A program made the translations under genes and the position numbers. Of a stretch of DNA of 64,000 nucleotides, positions 11,601-23,600 are shown piece by piece. Numbering within the stretch: position 1 is the first letter of the stretch; each line of letters starts with the position of its first letter. The DNA lies in NCBI GenBank assembly GCA_963576565.1, contig OY755038.1, positions 202,031,013-202,095,012 on the forward strand. Direction: 5' to 3'. The DNA comes from Aspidapion aeneum (Eukaryota > Arthropoda > Insecta > Coleoptera > Brentidae). Below the pieces are notes generated by a model, which worked only from the letters and a program-made list of their open reading frames with translations, was not told the origin of the DNA and did not search any database.

Positions 11601-14600
11601 AAAATTAAAAAACGGTTTTCTTAACGCCAATAATAGAATAAATTGATCTATTGTGGATCTGATACCTTCCTAGCCCATTAACACCCTCCAAGTGAACTCC
11701 ACGCTATATCAGCCTTAAAAAGAGTTTTTGTAAATATCTCAGAAACGGAAGCTTCTACTAAGTTTTTAGCAATAAATAAAACATAAATTATTGACAAAAA
11801 CGTATTTCACTATATTTTAAAAACCGCATATTAATGCGATGCTCCGTTAAGAAGTTAGCTATTATCAATGTTTAAACTGTCAAAAAACTGCTAAGCATTA
11901 ATGGATTTTAACCAAAATCTAACCAGCTCTTTACAGTATACTATTAGACCTAAAAATTTCATGAAAATCGGTTGAGCGGTTAGGAGCTATCATGTTACGG
12001 ACAGACATACACACATACACGGACAGACGTCAGGATGATATTGCTGAGATAGGTCAAAATACACCCAAATAACACATTTGGTAAAAAATAAATAAACAAA
12101 ACTTTTTCAAATAATTACCAGCTGTCAAATGGTGTACAGTCGGGAACTTTTTAAATTGCCGTTGTATTTTTTTTCTGTCAAAATTAATCATTTAGAGAAA
12201 TTAAAACCAAAAAAAAAATAATTAAATATGTATGTATACAGACAGGGGTAAGGTTTACAATTTTTTTGTTATGGTTTAAAATACTTTTCCCAATTTTAAA
12301 TAGGAAGATTTTTTATTTTCAAAGGCGGCAATTTAAAAAGTCCCCGAGTGTACAAGTGAGCAAAACTAGGGTCACTGCATCCTGGAAGCCTGAAAGCGTC
12401 AAGCAAAAGTTGATGACCAAAAATAAAGGTCATCACCCTAATATTACGTTTTGCTTTTACTTACTCAAACGCTGCTTTGGCAGTTGAAAGCTGCTTTACT
12501 CCAATCGGCTGTCAAATTTTTTTTTCTATAAATCATCACTATGGTTTACATTGACTTAGTCTGATTTTAGTCGGCATTCTCTAGTGACGGTTCTGCTATT
12601 TTTAAACCAAAATATTTAATTTATTTATAAGAGTGTGTGGATATAATGACAAAAATATGGCTTATATTATTGCAAGGTATTTTTAAACAATTTTAAAATA
12701 TTTAAAATTATTGCATTCAAGGCAAAAACTTTGAATAAAATGTAGACCTATAAACTTATTACTTAGCACTCTTTAGTAAATACTGGTGATTGTGTTTTTG
12801 CACAAAAACCTGCCCTTGTTCTACAAAAAAGCCCAGAATTAAAAACAGAAAAAAGAAAGTCACTTTAAGGTTGTTAGCCCTATTTAACAAAATTTTCGGT
12901 AACACATAAGTTACAAGTATTTTAAAATTATAATTTATTTACATACTAATATATATTATATTTTTGTTATTTTTACTACCATTTCTACCTTCTCAGAACA
13001 TAAACTTTTTCTCAAATAAGACTTTAAAAAAAACTTTAGACAGACAAAATTGAAAAAACCCTGAGTCAGAGAAACCTAGTTTATAATTCACTTAAATAAT
13101 ATGTCCAAATTGAATGAACAGATACTTAAAATTTTTACATTATTTAACATTGTTAGATTAGTTGGTTCTTATTTCTAGAGTTTTAAACAATTGTATAGTT
13201 TTTGCGAAGTCACTTGAATAACTCCTAATACGGGGTTCTATCGATTTCATGAAATTTTGCTTCATTCTGCCCTTCATAGCTAGGATCAATCGCCCAGTTT
13301 TTTTAGCCAAATTTTTGCCGATTTATGCCTTGTTGGGACCTTACAAAAACAACCATATGCCGAGGTGGGACTCGAACCCACAAGATACGCAGCGCGCCCC
13401 GCCTACGCGCGGTCGGTCCAGTCATATAGCAAGCACTGCAGCCATATGCACGAACCAACGCGCTAAGCCTATCGGCCACGATCCCATCCCAGTGCAATAT
13501 AATTTACTGTTCGGGTCGGATATTTATGTATAGCTCTATCATTTTTGAAAGAATTTTTATTTTTAGATAACATAATTACATTAACATATTATTAATAACA
13601 TACATTCTTATTCAATAAGGCAAACCGTGCATTGTACTTGGTGTCCCTTTTGTCTCTCCAAAACTGTTTGACTGTTACTAGCATAAAAAGTTAGCCCCTA
13701 CCGAAAAATTGATGCGAGATAAGAGAAATAATTTATTCTTAGAACTTTTATGTTGACAGTACAGTACATTTAGGCTATAACTTACTCATCCTAGAGACCC
13801 TGTGGGTTCATTTAGGCTCACAATCTGGTGCAATTCAAGAGTCGGCTGAGCTAGTTTAAATATTCATTCAGTAGTAAGTACTAGTAATTTTGTTTGTAGA
13901 CAATCTCTCCTCGGAGCCAATAGAACCCCTCAGTGCTGCCGAAGAGCGACGCCATGCGCGCAACTGGCAAAGGATGGTGCTACCAGGTGGAGAAGAAAGA
14001 ACCATTGATATGAGAGTGATAGAGCCATATAAAAGGTAAAAATTTATTTTTCGACTATTCAAAACATTCTGCGTCTTCTGAATTCTCTTCTATTTCTTCG
14101 TTTTAGCCATATTTTACCTTGTCGTTGCCAAAAAGTTGCTTGCATCCTGAGAGAACAGAGTCAAAACAAGATAAATATTTCCTAAAATGATTAATGTGTG
14201 TTTGAACGGTTTGTTTCGTTCTTTAAATTAACTTTCTAAACCCTTGGGAAAGTATCCTAAAGTTTTATTTGCAAATTGTTTTAAAACCGCTTCCTTCCAA
14301 ATTACTTGTCAAATTTTTAATTAATTAAACAAGGTAAAGAGTTTGTACTGAAATATTGCAACAAAAACGAGTTTAAAATTTTTATTACTTTTTCGCAGAG
14401 GATTATGCTATACACACAGTATTCGTTCGATCGCAGTTCAGTACGGTTATATTGCATCGTACCTGCATGATAGTGCTAACGAGGTCAAAGTCGGAGTTTG
14501 TTTTGTTTACAAAAAACATCGCGCGCGAGATACCTGTGTTGAGAATCTATATACAATGTGTATTATAAATAATATATCATGTTTAAAAGCAAAAAAAGTG

Positions 14601-17600
14601 TACCATCACCTGTGAAACTTGTTTTAAAAATTAGCGAAAAGCCCAAACAAAATCAAGAAAAAATGGATAATGCCGAATTATTTCAGGATAGCCATGCTAG
14701 AACACAAAATGAAGAAGTTTTATATAGCGAATGGAAAAAATCCCAAAACGAAAAAAATTCACTTAGTGTACAAGTGGATTATCTCCGAAGTCAACTGGAA
14801 AGTATGCAAAGAAAATTTGCAGATTTAGAGACAAAAGTCACTAAAAAAGAAGAGTCTGACATGGACTACATTACTGATGAGGACGATCTGGCAAGAGAAA
14901 CTGAGTGGATCAGACAAAAAGGAAAAGGTTGGAAAAAACGTCGAATGGATACTTCACTCTCACCACCACAACAAAGCTCGGGCACTGGAGAGCCCTCCAA
15001 TAAAACACAAAATGAAGAACCCCCAACTAAGGTTAAAAAAGCTCCATTACCTCCACCGATTATGGTAAATGGCGTAAATAATTTTAATGATATTTATGAA
15101 AAGTTAAATATCATACAAGGAGTTAAAATAAAAGTTTTAAATAACGAAAATAAATGTACAAGACGCAGACAGCTATCGGCTGGTTACTAAAATGCTTAAT
15201 GAAATAAAGCATCAATGGCACTCATACGAAAACAAACAAATAAGGCCAATTAGAGTAATAGCGAATAGGCTACACTTCTCATGTGACCCACAAAAAATTG
15301 TAGCTGATCTACAAAAAAAAGGTTTTAAGGCACTGGAGGCCAGCAACAAACTTAAATGGAGAACAAGACAACCTCTTAACATGTTTATGCTCACATTCAG
15401 CCACGATGAAGATATCAACAAAATTTTTGAAATTTCCAGTATCCTTGGGATTGAAGTGGAAATAAAAGCACTAAAAACCTCAAAGTTAGTCCCTCAATGC
15501 AAAAGATGCCAATCTTATGGACACACGCAAAAATATTGCGCTAAAGAACCACGTTGCGTAAAATGCACGGGGAAACATCTTACTGTAGAATGCCCCAAAC
15601 CAAAAGAATCTGAGCCAAAATGCATCCACTGTGGAGGCAAGCATCCTGCTAACTACAGAGGATGCCTTGTTGCTAAGGAAATACAAAAATTGAAAAATAA
15701 ACCTAAGAAACCGAATCTCATACCAAACGTGAGTACAAATAGACAAAACCAACAGACAAGAAACACAGTCACACAAAACTCTGTGACAAGGACATACAGC
15801 CAAGTAGCAGCAACAGCTACTATACCTGATATTAATATCAGTAGTCAAAATACTATGGAACAAACACTACAATTAATTTTGGAGAAATTGAACAAACTTG
15901 AGCGATTAACTAAACTAGAAAGTAGCAATAACGGAGCTACCAATATGCCTCAAAATGGTCAGTAATCTTAGAATCCTAGCTTGGAATGCCAATGGTCTCT
16001 TGCAACATCAGCAAGACTTGCAAGTTATTCTAGACATAGAAAAAATTGACGTCTGTCTTGTGTCAGAAACGCATTTCACTAACCAGTCTCACATTAAATT
16101 TAAAGGTTATAAAGTGTATCATACAACTCACCCTAGCAATACTGCACATGGGGGAAGTGCTGTAATAATTAAAGAAAATATATCACACTATGAGGAGATG
16201 GGATATAAAACCATAGAGATTCAAGCTACATTAGTAAGTGTAAAAACCAAAACATATACATTAGTCATAAGTGCTGTCTATATACCACCAAGGCACTTAC
16301 TAAAGAAAAATCAATATCTTAATTTTCTCAGAAAATTAGGAAACCGTTTTATAATTGGAGGTGACTTTAATGCAAAAAATACCTACTGGGGATCTAGACT
16401 GACGAACTCTAAAGGAAAAGAACTTTTGCAAGCTATTAGTGAATATCAATGTGAGCCGATATCAACTGGTAAGCCCACATACTATCCAACAGATCCAGGA
16501 AAAATTCCAGATCTAATTGATTTTTTTATAGTAAAAAATATATCTTTAAGTTTTGTAGTTATAGAAGAAAGTTTTGATTTACACTCAGATCATTCACCTA
16601 TTATTCTAACTCTTAGTAAAAACATAATAAAGAAAGAAGCAAATATCTCACTAGTTAATAAACTGACTGACTGGATTAGTTTTAAACAAAGTCTGTCAGA
16701 AAAAATAAACCTATCAGTACCATTGCAAACGCCAGAACAAATCGATAAAGAAGTTGATTATTTTGTTACAAATATTCAACAAGCAGCTTGGGAAAACAGT
16801 CCAAAACCAAAGAGAATTTTTAAGGGAAAAAACTATCCAAAGGAAATTAGAGACCTTATATTGGAAAAAAGGAAACTAAGAAGAAAGTGGCAACAAAGCC
16901 GTGATCCTCGGGACAAAACAAATCTCAACAACATGACGCAGCGCATTAGGCGAGAAATTCTAGTAATAAAAAATGAATCTATTAACCATTTTCTTAATGA
17001 GCTTACAGATGATAAAAATACCGACTATTCCCTTTGGAAAGCAACCAAAGATTTTAAAAGACCAATTATCCAAATTCCACCCATACGAAAATCTAACAAC
17101 CAGTGGGCAAGGAGTAACGAAGAAAAAGCAGATATTTTTGCAAGTCATTTAGAAAAAACATTTCAGCCCCACGAAGCACCAGATGAACACTTTCATTTAA
17201 ATGAACCCCATCAAATCGAGGACCATATTAAGCTTACATCACCAAAAGAAATATTAACAGAAATCAAAAATATTAATTCGAAAAAAGCCCCAGGGTATGA
17301 TCTTATTAACAGGGTAGTCATAAAACAACTCCCCAGAAAAGCTATCGTAAAACTATGCAACCTAATTAATGCGTCTTTTAGGCTTAGGTACGTACCTAAA
17401 CTGTGGAAAGTTGCAGAAGTTATCATGATTCCAAAACCGGGAAAACCACTCCATGACGTGTCATCTTACAGGCCAATATCTTTGCTGCCAATTAAATCCA
17501 AGCTCTATGAAAAATTATTGCTTAAAAGAATAAAACCCATCATAGAAAGACAAGAAATTATTCCATCTCATCAATTTGGTTTTCGAGACAAGCATTCCAC

Positions 17601-20600
17601 GATAGATCAAGTACACAGAATTACTAATATAATAGAAAAAGCACTAGAAGAGGGAAAAGTTTGTTCTGCAGTTTTTCTAGATGTAGCACAAGCATTTGAC
17701 AAAGTGTGGCATGAAGGCCTTAATTTTAAACTAAAAAGGTTTCTGCCAAAACAGTATTCGGATATTTTGGAATCATACATATCTGATAGACATTTTAGAG
17801 TAAAACAGGAAGACTCATACTCAAATTTAAGAGAAATTCAAGCAGGCGTGCCCCAGGGTAGCGTACTAGGCCCTTATCTATACTTATTATTCACTTGTGA
17901 TATCCCAAAGCCAGAAAATTGTCACTTAGCAACATTTGCCGATGATACTGGTTTATTGACGGTAGAAAAATCTATTGAAAAATGCATAGAGAAACTTCAG
18001 GATGCAGTCACCCAAATTCACAGTTGGACCACAAAGTGGCGAATAAAATTAAATGAAACCAAATCAATTCATGTTGATTTTACAAACAAAAATATAAATC
18101 ACATACAAATAACAATTAACAACATTCCAGTACCATATTCGAATCAGGCAAAATATCTAGGTATGACACTTGATACCAAATTGCGCTGGAAAGCACATGT
18201 TAAGAAAAAAAAAGAAGAACTTGAGATAAGGTATAGAAAAATGAACTGGCTAATTGGAAGGAAGTCCAATTTAACAATTCATAATAAGTTACTGCTTTAT
18301 AGACAAATACTGAAACCAGTATGGACATATGGTATTCAACTATGGGGTTGTGCTAAAGAGAGTAACATTCTAGTTGTACAGAGATTTCAAAATAAAGTAT
18401 TAAGAAACATTGTGAATGCACCTTGATACGTTCGAAATAGTGACCTTCATCGAGATCTAAAAATCGAAACTGTAGCAGAGACTATAAAAAAGTACGCAAA
18501 AAGCCATGAAGATAGACTCCATCGGCATGTGAATGTGGAAGCAATTCAGCTTCTAGACAATACTATGCTAGTTCGACGACTAAAAAGAGTGAAGCCGTTT
18601 GAGCTAGTAAACTAAGTGAATTACACATAAAACAAAATAATGCTATAAACACAACACAATTGTGAGTTACAGACTAAACAAAGCGGGGAGAACTGTTGAG
18701 TGAACCCTAAGTTTAAATCTGACTTTTCTAGTAAATTAAGTTAAAACAAAATTGCTAATTAGTCTTACTGACTAGATTGTAATAAAAAAAAACACAGTGT
18801 GTTTGACAAATAAAAAAAAAAGAATTATGCTATATGACGTCAACAATATTTCTATCAATAGTAAAACATGTTAAGGTCAAACACTTTTTGACCTCGTATC
18901 ACTTGATATGTATGAACTTGTTACCACAAGAAATAACTAGAACTTAAAAAGGCTTTTTACAAGTGGATAATACGTTTTAATTGATATCGTAGTCTTAATA
19001 TGGTATTCTACAATAGTATATACTAAGTGAAATATTTATGTTATTTAAGCCGCGTAATTATTTATGATTGCGCAAATATTCATGGATGAAAACAGACTTA
19101 CTATAAAATACGTGTATACTTGAAAATGGTTCCGCAACGAGAGGCCGTCCCATGTGACGTCACTCCAACGCTGCTTTCTCATTGGTCAGCCGCGCGGCCA
19201 TATTGCCTACGTCACTAACACTTTGTCACGGCGCGGGAAATTTAAATTCGTGTGTTTGTCGTTTTACTTATATGCAAACACTACATCCCTCCGCACTAAG
19301 ACTGTTTTTCACCACTTTTCTTAAAGTTCACTATACTCAAGTCCCTATAAAATTGTCACTCTCCACGAGAATTACCCTTACAATTCTATACGCATTAAAT
19401 ATGACTATGTAGACATATACAATTACACACATACTTTGAGACAAACAAACAGTTTAAAATCATTGATGTGTGACAGGACTAGGGAGGTCTATTTTGTGTC
19501 ATTCTAGCCAGACTACGGGTAGTTCTTCTGTCCTTTGACAGGTGAGTATTTATTTTCTTACTTTGGCTCTTATGAGTCTTAGCCTGTCCTTTTACCTGGA
19601 CTGCAAACCAAAGCTGTAGAAGCTTTTTTCGTGTTTACCCCAATTTTAGGGTTTGTATCTACTTTGTTTTGTATTGTAACCTTCTTGTTATTCGAGAAGG
19701 ATGTGCTGGGTTCCTCCAGACTTGTGTTTGGAGTGGTGAAAGTCATTTCTTCTATCCCATCCTCGTCGCCATTGAAATATTTATGTTATTTAAGCCGCGT
19801 AATTATTTATGATTGCGCAAATATTCATGGATGAAAACAGACTTACTATAAAATACGTGTATACTTGAAAATGGTTCCGTAACGAGAGGCCGTCCCATGT
19901 GACGTCAGTCCAACGCTGCTTTCTCATTGGTCAGCCGCGCGGCCATATTGCCTACGCCACTAACACTTTGCCACGGCGCGGGAAATTTAAATTCGTGTGT
20001 TTGTCGTTTTACTTATATGCAAACACTACACTAAGCTTTAATGGAAAATTTTATTTAACAATTTTGGCAGGGTTCTGTCACATGGTGGCTATCTACGTGC
20101 AGGTGGTGAGACAGCTATAGTTTTATTCGCCTCCTGTCACTTACCTGATAAATCCAGAGTGGATTACGATTATGTTATGGATAATTTATTTTTGTAAGTA
20201 TTGCACTTTTTTTAAAACCGAATATGGTTTGTCCCTCTATCATAGGCTATACAGTGAATATCGGTTATAACGACATTGAACGGACCGCATAATTTCGGTC
20301 GTTATAACCGAGCGTCGTTATAGGGAAAACAAACAAAATATTATAAAACTCGGTCGGGACCTTAATATGTCGTCGCTATAACCGATATGTCGTAATATCC
20401 GATATCGTTATAAGCGATATTCACTGTACTTCTTTCATCTACTATCGCATTATCATTTAATGTTGTTCTTAATTGGTTAATATAATTTGTTAAACACATT
20501 CTACATCTTTTAAACGCTCGTTTGGATTGTTTTGCAACTTGGAAAACTTTTCTTGTGTTTTTTACACTACTTTCTAAAATAATATGTCTGTATGAACTAT

Positions 20601-23600
20601 AAATTATAGTATCATCTAAATAGGTCACTTTTCTTGTATCTTGTACTGTAAGAATAAACTCACTGATTTCTGTTTTAAAAATACACATTGCACATTAGCT
20701 CTAACTACAGGGGATAAATGTAAATATGCGTCACATATAAAAAGTAAGTTCGTGTCCGCTTGTGTAGTGGTCCTGCTTCGGATATATCGCTGCAATGCTG
20801 GCAGCATATATTCAAGCGGACTGCCTCGATCACGGCGATTCGCGAGATTGTGGGTTCGAGTCCCACTTAACGCATGGTTGTGTTGTTATGTCTTAAAAGC
20901 TATTTTTCAACGCAAAAACTTTGGCGATTGATCCTAGTATGAATAGAAAAGTCCCAGTATAAAAAAATACTAAGTATTTTAAAATATTTTTCGTTATTTA
21001 TTTAATTAAAAATGTTTTCAATTGTTGGAATCGGATTATGATTCTCTTGTAAATGTATTTACAGTAATTTTGTAATCTCTACAAATTCTTACTTTGCTTG
21101 TGAATAAAGGAGTACGACTTTCCAAACAATGCTGTGTGATTTAAAACTATAATAAAACAATAAGTATGTCAGCTTGCTCACAAACTTAGTTCTGTTGTTC
21201 TGGTTAAATATTAAAATCCTATAGTGTTCGAGGTCCCATTGTGCCTGATCTTTTTTAGATAAAATAAATTGAAATTATGGATTGCCGTTTTCAAGCTTAC
21301 GACATTGGAAATTACATTTTTACATAGATGCATTCAAATTTAATTGTTCAGAGCTCAGCTGTCACTTGTCACCCACATTTAATCTTTTGTTTTAGATACG
21401 TCCTTTGGACGCTGGAGCGGTTAGTTACCGACGATTACGTGCTTGTATACCTGCACGGTGCCAGTTCAAAGTTACCCTCGTTTTCTTGGTTAAAACGATG
21501 CTACCATATGGTTGGCAGAAAGCTTAGGAAAAATTTAAGTCACTTATATGTGGTTCATCCGACGCTATGGATTAAGACTATGCTTTATATGGCCAAACCT
21601 TTTATCAGGTGGGTGATTGTGGGTCCGTTTAAGAGAAATTCTTTTGAGAGGTGCTCTGGAGAGTATAGGAGAGTCGGTTTGTCTCCAAAATGTGTCCATT
21701 TGCGAGAAATACTACTAATACTGAATTCAGCAGCTCTTGATAAAAATTTTCTCTTAAATGGACACGCACCCTTACTTATTATGTTTTAATTTATAACTTT
21801 AGTTTGAAAACTATCACTTTAGAGGACAAGTTGTTAATTAATCCCAAAAATGGACCGAATATTACTTCCCGGGGGTCTAGTACTATTCGGCGCCGATAGT
21901 ATGCCAAACTCAACCAAAATCCAACCACACCATACCCAGCCTAACGAAACCTTACCAAACCTAAACAAACCCAACAACAATTTCGTTCTTTGGTTTAGAA
22001 ATGTCAAGGGCTTGTCAATTGCTATTTTTGTTTATTTGTATTTTTTTGTCAGTTTTTTTAACTTAAAGGAGGAGGCACTAAATACATTGTTTACCGGGAC
22101 GCGTCAGATGAGCTGAATTTGAGATATTTTGAAGGACAAACCTTCCTGATATTTTTACCAAAAAAAAATTAGGGGGGTCCTAGGATTCGTTTTCGAGCTG
22201 TACTTATTTAAATGTGCGCCACTGAAATATGGAAAAATATGACCATTTGTAGTTTTTTTGTAATAACTTATCGCCAAATAAAAATAAAAAACTGATATTA
22301 GGTTTACTTTATTGTTAAAAGAGTTCTTTTAAGAATTTTATTAGTTTTCGAAATATAGTTTCCGTCACATACCTACAGAGTGGCTCAAAATAATTTAAAA
22401 AAAACACAGGAAAAATACCTGAGATTTATTAAATATAAAGAAAGGAAACTAAAAATGCATGGTCAAAATTAACTTTACTTGCTTTCTTGTGAGTCGCTTT
22501 AACTATTCTAGAGTGATGTTTGCAAAAAATTAATTCAACGCATGACACGTTTACTAATTGTCTACGGAATAGTGTGTTTACCGGGATGCGTTAAATGAGG
22601 TGAATTTATGATATGTTAGGGCCCAAGCCGTCTAAATACTCGTCTCAAAGAAATTGGGGGTCATCTGTTTCGTTTTCGAGCTGTAATTATTTAAATCCGC
22701 CACTGGAAGAAAGAAAAATGTGACTTTTTGTAGTGTTTTTGCTATAACTTCTCGTCAAATAGAAATAAAAAACCAATATTAATTTTATTTAGTTGAAAAA
22801 AAACTATTTTTAAGTATGTTTTGGATTTATTAAAAGTTTTCAACACATACCTACAGAGTGGCTCAAAATATGAATAACAGAAATACAGGAATAATAACTG
22901 GGATTTGTTAAATATACATAAAGGGATGAAATTAAAAATGCATAGTCAAAATAAGTTCATTTGCTTCAATGTCAGTCATTGTAATTATTGTAAAGTAACA
23001 TTTACATACATAGTGGTTTATGTAGTAAAACTACAGGGTAAATCAAACATTTTTTAAATTAAACAACTAATAGGTGTACTAACTGTGTAGCGGAATAGTA
23101 TGTTTAACGGGATGCGTCAGATCAGGTGAATTTGAGATATGTTAGAGCCCGAGCCATCCTGAAACTTGCTCAAAAAATTGGGGGGGGGGGGGGGTTATCG
23201 GTTTCGTTTTTGAGCTATACTCTTATGGATTTTCGCTACAACTTCTATCTCTTTATAGGGATAAAAAGTTGATATTTAAACTTTTATCAATTAAGTTTGT
23301 TCACAGGCTTTCTTTCTGAAAATTTTTGGCAGAACCCCCGGAAAGGAATGAGTAGACCCCTTTTTGTCTTCTTGTTCCCACATTTCCTATATTCTAGAAT
23401 TAAATAAGTATAACTCAAAAACAAAACCGATCACCACCCACTTTTCCTTGAAACAAGTATTACGACGGTTTAGGCTCTAACACATCTCAAATTCAGTGCA
23501 TCTGACGCATCCCAGTAAACATTTTCCACATACTATTCCATAGGCAATTAGTACACATGTTATGTGAATTTCAAAAATATTTGAAATACCCATTAAGTCT

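Larger units (their letters stand above)
14413..18823 (+). mobile_element. Full-length Jockey-clade LINE with 11-bp target duplication
   Basis: A 4.4-kb non-LTR retrotransposon in BNIP2-like intron 5, same strand as the host gene. The exact duplication ATTATGCTATA flanks it (14402-14412, 18824-18834). It has a 5' UTR, ORF1 (gag-like), ORF2 (endonuclease plus reverse transcriptase) and a short 3' UTR ending in TAAAAAAAAAAG. The intact duplication and near-intact ORFs suggest a fairly recent insertion, but ORF1 has a frameshift and ORF2 an internal stop, so this copy looks inactive. Confidence 0.92.
19028..20030. mobile_element. TRIM: miniature LTR retrotransposon, 258-bp LTRs, 5-bp target duplication
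   Basis: Two direct repeats of 258 bp (19028-19285, 19773-20030) begin TGAAATATTTATG and end CAAACACTACA, the TG...CA ends of LTRs. They differ at about 4 positions. CTAAG flanks the whole (19023-19027, 20031-20035). The 487-bp interior has no gag-pol, and no clear primer-binding site or polypurine tract was recognised. It ends 40 bp before BNIP2-like exon 6. Similar size and structure to TRIM elements; proteins would come from another element. Confidence 0.85.

Noticed and set aside
13303..13533. Overlapping plus and minus ORFs near a tRNA-like sequence, and a possible tRNA gene
   Set aside because: The B box is present but the spacing from the head is too long and the sequence recurs as a SINE; no cloverleaf could be drawn.
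20362..20688. 108-codon minus ORF with a Y-L-D-D string, like retroelement RT active sites
   Set aside because: No neighbouring RT blocks, and part of the frame overlaps the TA-flanked MITE; judged chance.
21609..21789. Reading frame continuing past exon 7 of the BNIP2-like gene
   Set aside because: BCH homology breaks exactly at the GTGGGT donor and resumes in the 27287 exon in phase, so the extension is intron.
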